Notes: generated by a model from the sequence alone, not told the origin. 64,000 bases of DNA from Armillaria gallica (GCA_037576215.1 JBANDB010000006.1:1178001-1242000), one strand, 5' to 3'. Positions 46,401 through 59,492 are shown, numbered from the stretch's first letter. A program made the numbers and translations.

Positions 46401-49400
46401 ATGATATCTAGCATGAGAAAGCGCAACGTTACCGAAGAAACACGCACCCGTTACTTAAAACAGATTGAACTCAATCAGAGGTTTATCAAGAAGTATATCC
46501 CTCTGCATCTACCATCTGCTCGCCATCCTTATTTTTTTCACCAGGTGGTTGTCTCCGAGTCCAGTGAACACCAGCACATGGGTAGCACTTGTGGTACTTC
46601 TAACATTATTTCTTTGCCGTGGCAGTGCCTGATAGAATTTTTGTTCAGGATGCCGAGTTGTCTTCACTGTTGAACAAACCAAATGCTAACAAGCAGTACG
46701 ATACTGCCGTTAAGTAAGTCCCGGTCCCGATTTAAACCACGCCATACCCATTATTATAAGGTTAGCGGTGAACCATGACTGGCTTTTGGAAGAAGGATGG
46801 GGTCTTTATCTTGTTTGTCTTTTTTCTTCCTGCCTTGATACTCGCCTCACGTTGATTTAGCAAGGGTGTCATTTCGTGCGCACAGGCGTCGAAGGGCTGG
46901 GAAGCGAATTACAACGTCGCGGCATATCCCGACATTCTCAGTGGGGAGCTCAAGGCATCGTGTAAGCAATATCTTTCCTTTGACTCTTGCAATATCTGTA
47001 TAACATTTTACACTAGGAACTATCTCAATACGGTGGTGGGAAGCCGGCCTCAGTATCCACTGAAGCGACCTATATTCATGACCGACGTTGCTGTTCAAAC
47101 CGAGAGTGCTACCGTGGACGATCCGAATTTCCCTTATGGTCAGACAAATACTACTATGGGTGACGAGCAGGAATCAACACTGAGTGCCTCTGATCTTGCG
47201 TCCATCTTGAAATGGAGCAAGGACATCTCGAGTGACATCAACTTATCTTCAGGTCTGATCCCTCTTGTTGCACATCGTAGAATAGTCTGACACATCTACA
47301 GCGTTACAAAGGTTGACAGAGATTGCGACCGGTACGTATTTGAAAAGAGAATGTGACAACTTACTGACTTACGATGTTGAAGAAACCTCTGGTTCTCAAA
47401 ATACTTGCGGTAGGCAAAGTATCTGACCTTCTGATGGTCTACTAACATCGCTTAGTGGTTATTACGCGAGAAGACGGAGACTATACTGTAGCAACGAGCA
47501 TGACACCACCCGAACAGTGCCAAGTATATGAGTGCGTTCTACAATGGTTTTCCGCCATCTAGCTCAACTTGTCACAGGCACCCACGGTCAGTCAGAAGTC
47601 TTGCAAATCCCTTACAAAAAGCCATAATTCAACACAGTATGTCATGAAGATATAATGAGGCAATGTCATTGAAACTAATGTCTATTACAGCCATAAACTC
47701 GAAGGAGCGACTTCTATTCGACGATGCTGCGTCTGACTCTCGGTTCGCAGCTGAGGCCCGTCAGACAGTCTATCGATCGGTTATATGTTTGCCCATTTTC
47801 AGCAACCGCGGCCAAACATTTGGCACAGTATATGTGTCCTCCAAGTACTCGTTTTCACAGAACATTGTGATAATGTTGACGCTTCTATGTCAACAAGCGA
47901 GCATCAGTATATCCAACGCGCTTCTATTTCGTTCTGTTCAAGCAAGCACCAGAGAGAATCTGAAAATGATTGCCGCTCAACGAGATGCTCTGGAAACTGC
48001 CCGTAAGAGTCGAGAAGACGCTCTTAAGGCCACTAAAGTACTCCTGTTCGATCATTAAGCTTGACCTATAGCTGACTTTCATGTCCAGATTAAGAGTAAC
48101 TTTTTGGCATCAATGAGCCATGAGTTACGAACCCCGTTCAGGTCTGGTAGATTTACATGACCTCGGCTGTTGACAACTCATTGATTTTATCTAGTTCTTT
48201 TTACGGTCTTCTTGATTTACTGAGCGGAACAGAGCTGAATCCTGGCCAAAGCGAAATTGGTGCGACCCCGAACCTGCAATGATACTCTTCAAGACCACTT
48301 ATGCTTGTGTTATTAGTCCAAACGGCCAAACAATCTTGCGAACTGCTGTTGAAGGTACGCTTTTTTCATGTGCTCAAGCAGCGAACTTGATTTGCCGTAG
48401 ATCATCGATTCTATTCTCGACTACAGCAAGCTTGAAGCCTCCGGTCAGCTGCTTTTTCCACTTTGCGGACAATCATTGATACTAAGTTCTACTATCAGCG
48501 CTGAAGCTTGAACCATGCGGCTTTTTGGTGGAGGTAGGTTTCGTTTTTGTCAGTTCTTCATCTGGGGGCTGACTAACGATGTGTAGAACATTATAGCAGT
48601 AAGTCGACGCTGTATCATGGTGTAACCTTGCATTTTATTCTTTTAGGATTGCATGGAGCTGTTGCTTCCCGTGGCAGCAAAAAAACTGGATCTCTCTTTC
48701 AATATCGAACCCGACGTACCGCCATGTAAGCCTAATTAACGGTTCAGTAGCTCGTCAGTTAACATTTCCAGGGGTTTATGCCGACGATGCCCGTATCCGC
48801 CAAGGTAATGAACAATGCTTGCTTACTGGCTACGATCATGCATTCAATATTCTTTTCAGTGCTCATGAACCTAATTGGCAACGCAGTCAAGTTCACAGAA
48901 AAGGGTTACGTCCAAGTATCCTGCTCTGTTGCGAACCCTGCGTCCGTGTCCTCTTCTGATGAAGTCAATATCAAATTTGTTATCCAGTAAGGATGCTGTT
49001 CTGCTTGTACCGTTCCTCTACTAACATCGATACAGGGATAGCGGTATAGGACTATCGCCAAGTGACGTTGAACTGCTATTTGTACCTTTTCAGCAGGCCG
49101 ACAACTCGTCGACTCGGCGTTTTGGTGGAACTGGCTTAGGCCTGTCCATTTCGCGACAACTGGTTAAACTTATGAATGGTGCTATTGGGGTACAGTCGGA
49201 ACTGCATGCAGGTTCAATGTTCTGGTTCACAATTCCCGTCAAAATCTTCCATTCGGAAGAGTCGAAGCGAGTAAGTTCTGATTTCCTTCGTATGTTCTTT
49301 ACATCTCATGGCACCGTCCAGTCTCTACTGGATATCCAAAACCTCAGGGCGAGTTTGCAGCAGCCTCAAATCCTTGTTATCTCGGGGTCCAGGGTTACAT

Positions 49401-50473
49401 TAGCTTTGCTGAACACTTTCTTTACTGGTTTCACCGTCACGGCCATCTCAAACCTGCAAGAAGCGGAAATGTTTCTTCGCAGCTTTAGCAATCTCCATGC
49501 ACCGCTTGATTTCATCATCCTGGATGATCAGTCGGACGAACATGCTAATGATCTTGCCCATTTTCTGCGTTCACTTCATGTCAGCGCCCTCCAAGACACG
49601 AAAATCATTCACTTGTACACTCCTACGACAAACCTATCTCGACAGTCAATCTTTGGAACCAGCACGCCCGGTGTTGTTAAGATGACAAAGCCACCCCGCC
49701 AAGCCAGACTCTTGCAGACGCTTGCTGGCTTGAAGAACCTTCCCAACGCCATCCCGAGTGTCTCGTCCACTGAGGTTTCTAAAGCCGTACAGAATGTTGC
49801 CGCTGCACAACGTACTCTATATGGGAATGTCCTCATCGCGGAAGGTGAGTAGATATTCCTTAGAGATTGATACGTCAGCTGGAGCCCGTTTAGACAACCC
49901 TATCGCACAGCAGCTTCTCGTCAAGCAGCTTCAACGGTATCAACTGAATGTAACGGCAACGTCTAATGGAAACGAAGCCATCTCAGGTAGAATCAAACTA
50001 CTTCTGTCCCTGATCTTATTGAGCGAGCTTTTCACAGAATGGGAATCACGGGACCCTGGACATTTCACAGTGGCGCTCTTTGATCATCGCAAGTGGTCTT
50101 GTTTACGTTCTAGTGTCGCATTAACCTTTCTCTTTCAGATATGCCCATATGCGACGGTGTGGAGGCTGCCAAGCGGATACGGATGCTGGAGAACAAGCGG
50201 AAGTGCCAAGTTATGCTACCAAGTAAGATATACCTCCTTCCATTACGGTCTTCGCTTTTCTCAATCAATCCCCCAGTTGTGGCATTGAGCGCCGATTGCC
50301 AGGAGTCAACGAAGCAGCTGTGTTTGAGTGCAGGCATGAACGCTTTCTTCAGTAAACCATTGAAGAAGTGTAAGTTATTCCGATTGTGCTTGATGTGTAA
50401 CTCAATAATGCTTTCTGCAGCGGATCTGATATCATTATTATCGATGTTTGGGCCATCGCTACCAGTGACATAG
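40473..50473 (+). CDS. Group X hybrid histidine kinase: pseudokinase, AAA ATPase, GAF, HK, receiver
   Basis: A giant phosphorelay sensor (roughly 2,200-2,500 residues over 10 kb, with more than 30 short introns). N-terminal protein-kinase-like domain: [44 protein letters not shown] and [10 protein letters not shown]. Then a Ser-rich linker and an AAA/NACHT-like ATPase VVVVAGPPG | [13 protein letters not shown] with [15 protein letters not shown], and a TPR-like helical middle (43.7-46.6 kb). The GAF domain has [20 protein letters not shown] and ICLPIFS. The histidine kinase has [14 protein letters not shown] (phospho-His), [15 protein letters not shown] (N box), [30 protein letters not shown]. 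The receiver has VLIAEDN, ALFDHHMPICDG (phospho-Asp), VVALSAD and FFSKPLKK. Same architecture as Candida Chk1 and S. pombe Mak2/Mak3. Start uncertain. Confidence 0.88.
50089..50138 (+). other. GC-AG intron in the receiver domain
   Basis: Exon end GATCATC is followed by GCAAGT rather than GT, and the acceptor is CTCTTTCAG. Splicing here restores FDHHMPICDG, the phospho-acceptor loop. The intron is 50 nt, normal for this window. Confidence 0.75.
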
Positions 50474-50732
50474 AAGGCGGGAACTATTTATTTCGTCATA
50501 TAGTACTATATATCCGCATTTGCTTTGAACACACGCATTCATCTTGCATATCTGTCTGTACATGTAGCTATCGCACACCATACAACTGCTAATCTCGCAA
50601 CTCTTCTCTTGAAAAGACGACTGAGGAAGGTGTAAGAATGTGATCGATAATACAATACATTGTCGTGCATGAACAGCCTCAGTCCATTCTATCATACACG
50701 CGTACAAGTTTCGTTCAGAAGAGGTATCACCG

Positions 50733-52206
50733 TCACCGCCCATGGCCATACTGGGCGGGATACTGCATTGCACCAAACCCGCCTTGCGCCAAGGGAACTT
50801 GATTCTGTGCATGCTGTGCCTGTTGTTGTGCGTGAACGGGTATTGCCGTTGCGCTGTGCTGACCAAAGATGGGGATGTTCTGCGCCTGCCTTTGGTATGC
50901 CTGGGCAGAGATCTGTTGTTGCTGCATTTGCTGCTGTTGGTGCTGGGGAGGTGCGAGACCATGAGGGTGAGGGAAATTGAATGAGGGAGGTGGCATAGAG
51001 CCGGGAGGAGCACCCATTGGGAAGGGAGAAGCCGTTGCTGTGGACGTGAAGTAAGGGTGAGAAAGCGCCTCCGCTGCTGATATGCGCTCAGACGGATCGA
51101 ACTTCAACAGACGCTCGAGGAGGTCCAGGGCTAGGCCTTACACGTCAGTAAGATAATGAGGCACGATAGTGAAGCGCTATACCATGAGGCGACGCCTTGG
51201 GAATGACCTGCTGTAAATTCATCTTCGGATACCGAGGAAATTGTTTATTGGCGATATCGGGCTGAGTATATATCAGCAAGGATGCCGCACCCAGAGTATA
51301 TGACGTACTGCGTCTTTAAATATGGTCTTAATCTGCTGCTCTGACGGCGTGCCAATAACCCGCATAATATGCAACAGTTGATCTTGGTTGTCTCTACCTC
51401 GAAACAAAGGAACGCCGGATATCATTTCGGCAAAGATGCAACCGCAAGACCACACATCGATGGAAGTGCTATATGTCCGTGAGCCGAGAAGGACATCCGG
51501 AGCTCTGTACCAGAGAGTGACAACCTGCACACGTTAGCGAAGCGTTGAGGGAGTCAAAGACGACGTACTTCGTTTGAGAATGTATTAACAGGAACACCAA
51601 ACGCCCGTGCCAATCCAAAATCCCCAAGCTTCAGTTCACCTTTTCGGTTGATCAAGAGATTTTGCGGCTTAAGATCGCGATGAAGGACCTGGTTCTCGTG
51701 ACAAAACGCGGTCCCCTTCAAAAGCTGGTACATGAAACTCCGGACGGTGTTGGGGTCAAGCGCGCCACGATCTCCATTCTTGTCCATGTACTTCTTCAAG
51801 TCCTGTTCGCAGTACTCGAAAATGAGAACGAGTTTCGTCTCGGTGTGTATAACGTCGTGGAGGCGGACGATGTTGACATGCTTGAGCTCCTTCATGAGCG
51901 AGATCTCTCGGATGGCGGTCGATGGAGTTCCTTCTTCAGCATCGAGATGGATTTCCTTGAGTGCTACAATCTCATTGGTGGTTCTCGATCGACCCTGTGC
52001 AAGGTTATAATATACAGGACGAATAAGCAGAGCGGAGTCATACCTTGTATACTGTGGCGTAAGTGCCTTCTCCTGTGGTATGTATCAGCAGCAAAGTAGA
52101 GAAATTTACGGGCGTTGCTTGCCTAGTTTCTCAAGCTGTAAGAAGGAACTTAGGTGTCAACGCACAGTGGGCAGTGAAGCTGTGATCACACCTGAATATA
52201 ATTCAT
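50733..52206 (-). CDS. PHO85: Cyclin-dependent kinase PHO85
   Basis: CDK regulating phosphate, nutrient and cell-cycle responses. First exon MNYIQ (ATG at 52206, 15 coding nt), then LEKLG | [46 protein letters not shown] with the PSTAIRE cyclin-binding helix. Further on are [72 protein letters not shown] and [21 protein letters not shown], giving a complete active kinase. The C-terminal extension of about 100 residues is Gln/Pro-rich ([10 protein letters not shown]), beyond the length of yeast Pho85. The glycine-loop intron 52073-52122 has a GC donor. Head-to-head with UTP5 (235 bp). Confidence 0.93.
52073..52122 (-). other. GC-AG intron in the PHO85 glycine loop
   Basis: On minus the exon end AAACTAG is followed by GCAAGC and the acceptor is ATACCACAG. 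Only this 50-nt removal gives [14 protein letters not shown] in frame. A GT donor further in would break the frame. Confidence 0.7.
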
Positions 52207-52441
52207 AGGAACTGGCCCAGCGAAATTACTGCGGGATAGAGAGAAGAGATACAAAGCCTGAAGCTTGAAGAGCGAGGTGTGCTATAAGTACAGAAAGAGG
52301 AAGAGTGATGGTGGTGGTGGTAACAGAGAGAGCTCTGCCAGATGGAGCTCGGCGCTCATCCTTCGAATCCGGTCATCCAAATCAGGATGCCTCGAGCACG
52401 TGGACAACGCCAAAAAAAATTCTCGGCTCGACAACTTCTGC
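52207..52441. promoter_or_regulatory. Divergent promoter region, PHO85 and UTP5
   Basis: 235 bp between the ATGs at 52206 (minus) and 52442 (plus). It contains a purine-rich tract on plus (agaaagaggaagagtgatgg). No TATA box is evident. Confidence 0.45.
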
Positions 52442-54905
52442 ATGGCGTCTTCAGAAAAATCGAAAAAGACCAAGTCGAAACCGCCCCGGGGTCGTCCAAC
52501 CGCCAACTCTGCCATTTCTCAACCTGCGGTGCAGGATGCTTCCACCACTACCGCCCTTCCTGCTTTCTCTCCCCACGGCAATCTTTTCGCCTATCTCTCC
52601 CTGGCTGTTGACAAGCATCGTTTACGCGTTTATGACACTGCTACAAGCCAGTCCGTCGCAGAGCATCTTTTCGAGGCAACCAGGGCTACAGCACTAGAAT
52701 GGGCACAGCTGCAATTGCCCGACACAGACAAGCCAAATGGCGCGGACCAACCACCCAGCAAAAAGAAGCGGAAGAAAGGCGTGGATACGGCACAGGTAAA
52801 GACGGTGGAAGTGGTCATCCTGGGTCTCTCTGACGGTACCTTGGTTCTATTCTCTCCCACCCACGGCCGGGTTATACGAACCCTCTCCGATTCTCAAAGT
52901 ACAGCTGCCATATTATCAGCAATTGTGGTCAAAAATGCGGACAATAATTTCAACATATGGACTTCGAGTGCCGACGGTTTTTTACGGAAGTGGGATATAC
53001 AAACTAATGGTGTACTCGGTTCATGGAAATCCGATGACCGAGTGCCCTACTCAGCCATGGCTCTTCGACCGTCCAGTGAGGAAGATGACCGCCACATCCT
53101 CGTTGCAAATCACTCCCTTCGACTGTTATCTTTTGATAACACCGACTCACAAAAGCCCAATCAACTGGCATCCTTCTCAGGACATGCTTCAATCGTCAAA
53201 GCCATACAGTGGGATGCTTCTCAGACGCGATCTGACCGTTTCATCTCTATGGCAGAGGCGGACAGAGTAGTATCGTTATGGGCCGTACCCGCAGGGGATG
53301 CAACGGAGGGAAAGCTCGCTGCTTCAATACAACTTGACTCTGACGCCAGAGCCATTTCTCTTCTTCACGCTGCTACTTCTCCCAATCAGGTCCTCTTGAC
53401 ACTTGCCGCGTCTGGGAGAATATCTGTGTACCCTATCCCGGCAGAATTGTCGCCGCCTATCAACTCTTCTCACAAAGTGTCAACACTACTACCTCGCTCC
53501 ACACTCGCAGTACCCTCCGCGAAAAATACCTCCAGTGCTCAGCTTTTGGCAGCATCATTTGTTCAAGGCCATCCCGGTCAAATTCGCATAGCAAGAGTTG
53601 TCGGCGGTGTGCGACCTGTATTTGACCTTGTCGTAAGTCTCCAATCTTCTTCTATCTGTACTTGACGATTTACTCTTTACACGCAGTCATATTTGGATGA
53701 GTCGGGTGCATTTATCAAGGACGTTTTAATTGACGACGTCTCCGCCAGCCTTGTCACCGAAACAACTATGGTTAGCAACTATTGTACTTATATCGTATTA
53801 TATCTCCTGATTTCCATATCTCATAGATGGAGCCAAGCAGGCGATACAACGAGTCGTCTTCAATGGCGGTCGGCTCTGGGGTTATACTCGGGCATGATCC
53901 AGACTTGGATGACTTGGCCATTGAACATCCCGAAGGCGAACTGGATGTAGATCTTGCTGAGCTCAGTCTCGGCCAACGATTAACAGCACTCTCCGGTGCC
54001 AATATCCGACCTGAGGGTAGTGACGACGAAGAAGCCTCTTCTTCCAAGCGCCGTAAACCCTCAGGGAAAAAGGTACAAAATGATATATCCGTTGTCCCAG
54101 CTGCTTCCTTAACGCGGACGTTACTCCAAGCTTTACACTCGTCAGATTCAAAGCTTATGGAGACATGTTTGGCACATTCTGATCCTGTTTTGATACGGAA
54201 TACAGTGAAGGCTTTGCCGCCTCAGTTAGCTGTTCCGTTGTTGACAGCCTGTATGGAACGATTGGGGAGAGGCGCAAGAGCGAACAACATGAAGGGTGGT
54301 GGAGGTGGCGCAAGCTCCCAACGTGGTACAACTCTGATTGCCTGGGTGAAAACTGTGCTGGCCGTGCATAGCGGACACTTAATGACTGTAGGTTATCTCA
54401 ATTAAATTGCCCAGATCGCAACCATCCTGACCTATGCCTTCAGATGCCTGATCTCGTTGCACGGCTTTCTGGTCTTCATGCTACACTCACTGCTCGGATA
54501 GCACTACAGGAGAGCCTGTTGTCCCTAAGCGGGCGACTAGACATGGTCTTATCTCAGATCGAGATGCGTTCATCTGCAGCACCCGCACCTCTTGTCCCTA
54601 AAAAGAAAGCAGTCAAGGACAAGAACGTTAAAAGATATGTTGAGGGCGAAAGCGAAGACGAAGAAGAGCAGATGGATGTAGAAGTCGAAGTTGACAGTGG
54701 TGACGACGCTGGTAGCATCGAGGATGTGGAGTTGGGGGGCAGTAGTGATGAATCGGACTCGGAGGAGGAAGCCGAAGACAGTGAAGACGATGAGGATGAG
54801 GATGATGACGAAGACGAGGATGATGACGATGACGCCCCCATAGCTAATGGATTCATCGATGATGAGGCAGAGGAATATAGTGAGGAGTCGTCAGACAGTG
54901 AATAG
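52442..54905 (+). CDS. UTP5: U3 small nucleolar RNA-associated protein 5 (WDR43)
   Basis: t-UTP/UtpA subunit of the small-subunit processome, nucleolar; links Pol I transcription to 18S rRNA processing. The ATG at 52442 gives a basic N-terminus (MASSEKSKKTKSKPPRGRP). WD40-like repeats follow: AFSPHGNLFAYLS, ATALEWAQLQLP, VVILGLSDGTLVLFSP, NIWTSSADGFLRKWDIQTNGVLGSWK, HILVANHSLRLLSF and FSGHASIVKAIQWD. The C-terminal Utp12 domain has SLTRTLLQALHSSDSKLMETCL, IRNTVKALPPQLAVPLLTACMERLGR and LIAWVKTVLAVHSGHLMT | MPDLVARLSGLHATLTARIAL. A long Asp/Glu/Ser tail (54650-54905) ends in SEESSDSE. Three introns. Length is close to the family's. Confidence 0.92.
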
Positions 54906-55016
54906 TTATGTGCATATCTACTTTGGCTATTTCTCGCGCTTCTTTGATGCTCTCGAAAGATTCCCTTTTCGTGGTGATGAAACATCCGACTTTTGGCTAC
55001 GGGCTCGGGTCTAAAG

Positions 55017-56576
55017 TCATCCTATTAGAAACGTCTTTCCCCCGTTACGGCGACCATAACATACCAGACGTTTTGCGGGAGGCTCTTCAGACTCTGATTC
55101 CGTTAAAGGGGGCAAGTCGCTCTCGTCCGCCTTCGTTTTCCAGATAGATGTAAGAGGGAACGCATAACTGACACAATAGCATGCACGTACCTCTTCTCGC
55201 TTTCGGACTCTCTTCCTACTTGTCCTCGCAGGTCCAGGAGGAGTAGTCTGAAGTTCAAACACGAATGCGGAAGTGCGACCACCTACCGTTATCCATTTGA
55301 TTGTGGCAGGTTCACCAGATGGCTGTTTGGAGCTGGTGAGCATGATTGTACTGGTAGTAACGCATGATTTGTAGGCGTACCAGTACCATATTATGAGCAG
55401 CCTTTTTCCCCTTACCCTGCGATACAAACTAACTGTTAGTATCGGCTCCTGATGATGCATGGGATGTCAGACTACCCAACGATGTTTAAAAAGCCAATTG
55501 TCAGGGAACTTTGTGTCGTCTGCGTTCGCTTCGACTGCTGTTTCACAAACATAAACCATCTTTTCACGAAGACTCGTCACTTGCTCCTCCGTCAACGTAT
55601 TGCATCTCTGCTCCGGGTGAACGTGGGCGTGATAAAGTATCTCATCTGGACAAAGATGCGTCATTAGTGTTTAAGTGGCGTAGCTGTGTGCCTACCAGCA
55701 ACCCAGTTACCGACACCTGCACTAAAGGATTGGTCCAGAAGCAGCGCTTTGATTGGGCAAGATCGTTTCACAACAAGCTTGAGGAACTCTTCCAGGGATG
55801 GCATTGATAGAATGGGATCGAATCCCAGCTCAGAGATTGGCGGTTCTTTTGTTGGTGAGGAACATAAACGGATTCGACCTAACCTGCGAGCATCTAGGAA
55901 AGCTAGCTCTATGGTATCTGTCGTACCAGCGTCAGACGTGGCTTCTAGTGCAGTATGAACTATGTGAGTGATGAGAAGGCTTTTGGCTGGGAATATGCTG
56001 AAGCTTTTCGCACTTTGACAAAACGGGGAGGCCAGTCTGTCGAGGCCGTCCTTGGTGTCTCCTTGTAGTATGTTGCTAATTGTCCTTTGACCTTGCGAGT
56101 GCGCCAAAATCAGCGAATACTTATAGATGCACAATGCCTTGACTCGCCTGCAGCATTCCTGTCATGCCAAAATGCATGACGGGCATTCGACCGCCACGAC
56201 TCAATTCGAGATAGAAAACCTTTCCTAGTAAATTTACTGCTGCTAAGTGTCGCACATTGCTGAAGAGAGAGATGAAATGCACCGTAACGTCCTACATTGT
56301 CTATCGTCCTTCCCGTCAATTCACGAGCCTGGGTATCATTTCAAATACTTATATCAGTCGAACGGTGACTAGTAGACTCTAGAACTTACAAATTCTGTGT
56401 GAGTAGTGCCAGAGTAGACGATGGCATCCTCAAATGACTCGACCCGGACTATTTTCTTGCCTAGACCAACGGTCCTGATGAGCTTGGATGCTCTTTCTAC
56501 TTCTAATTTTGACTGAAGGTGTATTACAGGCCTAGGTGTGGAAAAACATCTGCTACGTACCTGGGAGTTCTGGCAT
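55017..56576 (-). CDS. Formamidopyrimidine-DNA glycosylase, Fpg/MutM type
   Basis: Base-excision-repair glycosylase/AP lyase for oxidised purines. The first exon is 16 nt (MPELP + G). Splicing gives MPELPEVERASKLIRTVGLG, with the catalytic N-terminal Pro2-Glu3 of the Fpg family, then KKIVRVESFEDAIVYSGTTHTEF, ELTGRTIDNVGRYG, IAFLDARRLGRIRLC, PPISELGFDPILSMPSLEEF, KRSCPIKALLLDQSFSAGVGNWVA (helix-two-turn-helix), DEILYHAHVHPEQRCNTLTEEQV and PSGEPATIKWITVGGRTSAFV. A basic TSRKRVRKREE and an acidic segment follow. No CxxC zinc finger is visible, as in plant and fungal homologues. The last exon is uncertain: another splice site at AAACGTCTGGTATGT could shorten or alter the C-terminus. Confidence 0.88.
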
Positions 56577-57138
56577 AGCGTTTTGGGAGTCTCTGGGATG
56601 GTCGGAGTTGGCCGTCGACGCGTCTGAGTGCCCCAGAGTCTATATGCGGCCCGTGGGGGATCTATTACTATTTATGATTGCACCTGTATCTGTTTTATTC
56701 GCAGACTCCTTCGAACACTCTGTCTAAGATAGCGAATATAAGTCATACCTACCAAAGCGCTTCGACGTCCTGTTAAATACTAACTACCGTCCTGAATATT
56801 AATAATGGGCCCTGCTTCCTGGACAGCCACTTCGGGTCCAATGAAGCGGACCTCGGACTTGGGGATCTCCGCCGGCTAGTTACGGTTTTGATTGCTTTCT
56901 CAGGTTGCCTTTCCCTTTGCCTCTCCACTCCTTGTACTTTCAGATAGATCCAGACGTTCTCGGCGGACAACCCCGCTGTAGTGATATCCAGGCGTTGCAA
57001 GGTCGTCTAGGGTTGCCAGGGAGTTGCTAGCGTTTCCGGAGAGTACGAGTCCGGTGTACACAAAGGTGTGTCCAATCCTTCTGTCATCCTTTTTTCCTTT
57101 GTTTTCATCGGCTGAGATTCTTCTCGGGTATTAAAGAG
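56577..57138. promoter_or_regulatory. Divergent region, Fpg glycosylase and unknown gene
   Basis: 562 bp between ATGs at 56576 (minus) and 57139 (plus). Short open stretches at 56536-56727 and 56773-57000 have no recognisable motif. Presumed promoters. Confidence 0.4.
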
Positions 57139-59100
57139 ATGAGTGCAAATTCATACCCCTCACCAGCGTCCTCGGCGACACAGTCCAACGTCGAGCCAGA
57201 GTTAGTGGCGCAACCTTCATCCACCACGTCTAGGGCGCCAGATCATTATCAAACACAGTCGAACCTTCAGCACGCATCTACTGCACTCCAGGCAGCATAC
57301 CGTAGAATCCGACAAGTCAGGCGAAGCTTGCTGGAGCTGTCGGACGCCATTCCAACTCGCGATTGGGAGAACCGGGTCGAAGGCGATTCTGAACTGAGGC
57401 CCAGACACGACGCTATCATGCTTACAGGCTCCATGTTTGATGATTCAGGTGAATCTTCAGATGAGCCTTTTGAAGTAGAGAGACTTCGAGGCGCTTTGCC
57501 TGCGATGGAAGGACGGGACCTTGAGCGTCAGTCTGACTCAGCGCGCTCAAGTCTCTATCTCGATTTCGTTCGCGAAAATGACATGTCAGACGTCCCTTCC
57601 CGCTATAGTCGTCTTCCACTCGCGCCACTAGGTTCCATTTCTGAAAGCACAACCCCGCCTCCAGCACCAGCGCCTCCTCCACTCATCCTGAATTCGCCTA
57701 TCAGCCCCCCTCGTTTGCCACGAAGATCATTGCTTGAATCAGGTCTCTTACGTCGTCGAGAACTCAGTGACGACCCTAGTACAACTACTGGTCGTCGTGT
57801 TGCAGCTCTCGAGGCTGCAGGTTCAAGCAACTATGCCGATTCACCCGTTGCGATGTCAGGGTCCGATGAGCTCTTGACGTTACCTCTTTCCGCAGAGCGT
57901 GATTTTGAACATCTACGTTCAATTGTACGCCAGCGTCGTTCTGATCCGGGTGTATCGGCCAGAGTCGACCTGCTACTTGAAAATATCCGTCGTACAAATG
58001 CTGACCGACCTACGCGGAGCTTGGATACGCCTAACGCGCCCAGAAACGGAAGCCAGAATACATCCAATCCTACCCCGAGAACCTCTTATGGCTCTCGTAG
58101 GTTTAGATATTCCCGACCAACATCTATGCAGTCGCCAGTGTCTCCCTCCTCAGACAGGTTATCGTTGTTATCAAACTTCTCCATTCAAAACCTGCCCACT
58201 CCGACATCCTCCATTCTCTCGCATCCACCCCTTCTATTCGACGAGCCCTTAAGTTATGTTCAACCATCAGATCCCAACTTCCAGTCTCGCAGTGCGTTAG
58301 ATCGAGATGGGAGTACGGCAGACGACCAGGAAAGAAGAGGTTACTATATTAGTCGACGACTCAATTCAGAAGGACAAGAACATGTGCACAATGTACAGGT
58401 TGATTGGTCGGATGATGCCATGGCCTGGTTGATGCCCACGAGAGATCGGCTCCTGCAGGATCAATCGGCACAGAGTCGGATTCATACTCGCCGACCTAGA
58501 GATGGTACAATCACTGGTCCAAGGGTGACGACGTCTCCCCCTCCAGAACCTACAGCTCATCGGCGTCATTGGGGTGAGCTACTCACTCTGCTACCTCGAT
58601 CAAACCACTAACTCCATTTTCAAGCGCGTCTTGATGCAGATGGCAACGAGATTCCTTATGATGAGGAAGAGGAGATCGAGCGTAATCGCTTCCACCAACG
58701 CCTTCGAACACACGAGCGTCGGTTGACGGCACAACCAGTCACTGAGCCTTCTTTGCAGCGGCTGTCCGACCTCGTTCCTGTCACTCAGACGTCCATTTCT
58801 GCCGACGACGATGCCACTATCTATCGACGGCCTCGTGTCAGGCTTGGTCGTCTAGAAGGCGGCGACCCTTTTGAATATAATCGGGCCTCTCTGGACCTTT
58901 CATCTGGTCAATACGATTACCTTTATCCTAGTCGGCGTACTGCGCCTTCGAATGAGGATCCGGAGTATTATGGTTCGGATGTACCGTTCTATGTCGACCC
59001 TTTGCCCATGCCTCTATCGGAGATGGTGTCCTCTCCGTCGTCGCGACTAGAGAAGAGTGCCGTTCGGGTCCACAAGAACGCCAGCCTCGCAGGGAGATAA
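57139..59100 (+). CDS. Disordered Ser/Pro/Arg-rich protein of unknown function
   Basis: Two exons, about 635 residues, from the ATG at 57139. One intron (about 58575-58623, GTGAGC...TTCAAG) joins AHRRHWG to ARLDADGNEIPYDEEEEIERNRFHQRL. One short helix near the N-terminus (residues 40-72, STALQAAYRRIRQVRRSLLELSD), a Pro-rich stretch PPPAPAPPPLILNSPISPPR, a helix-prone SAERDFEHLRSIVRQRRSDPG, and the C-terminal LDADGNEIPYDEEEEIERNRF. No catalytic motif, TM helix or signal peptide. The order suggests a scaffold or nuclear regulator, but nothing shows it. I do not recognise the family. Confidence 0.75.
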
Positions 59101-59492
59101 CATTGCATAATCCATTTGTCTCCTGACACCTCTAACTTATTCATTCAGACTGTTCTTTCTCGGTACTTATGCATCATTATGTACATATTCTCTCGTTAAA
59201 CACATTGAATCCGTTCCGTTCATTAAAGCTTAGTTTCATTTGCAGTGCTTTTATTTCTCCATTCAGTCAAGTTGGCATTACTTACTTCCTATCATCGTTG
59301 GTTACTGTTACATGTGTGTAAGGTTATATGTGATCCGTGCTTTGGCATTGCACCTCAATGATCATACATTTTCTTCTGCTGAGGTCTGCTGAGGATTGAG
59401 GCCTTGAGGATCTGAGTCACAGTAGTCACGTAGCGCGGCATACTGCAACGCCCCTGCAACGAGCTACGATCACTGTCGCCTTTCATTTCTTC
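59101..59492. other. Intergenic: 3' flank of unknown gene and RPC17 promoter
   Basis: About 390 bp with no open frame of note and no recognisable RNA gene. Confidence 0.5.

Noticed and set aside
54780..54840. GA-rich microsatellite-like tract
   Set aside because: It encodes the acidic tail of UTP5 and needs no other explanation.
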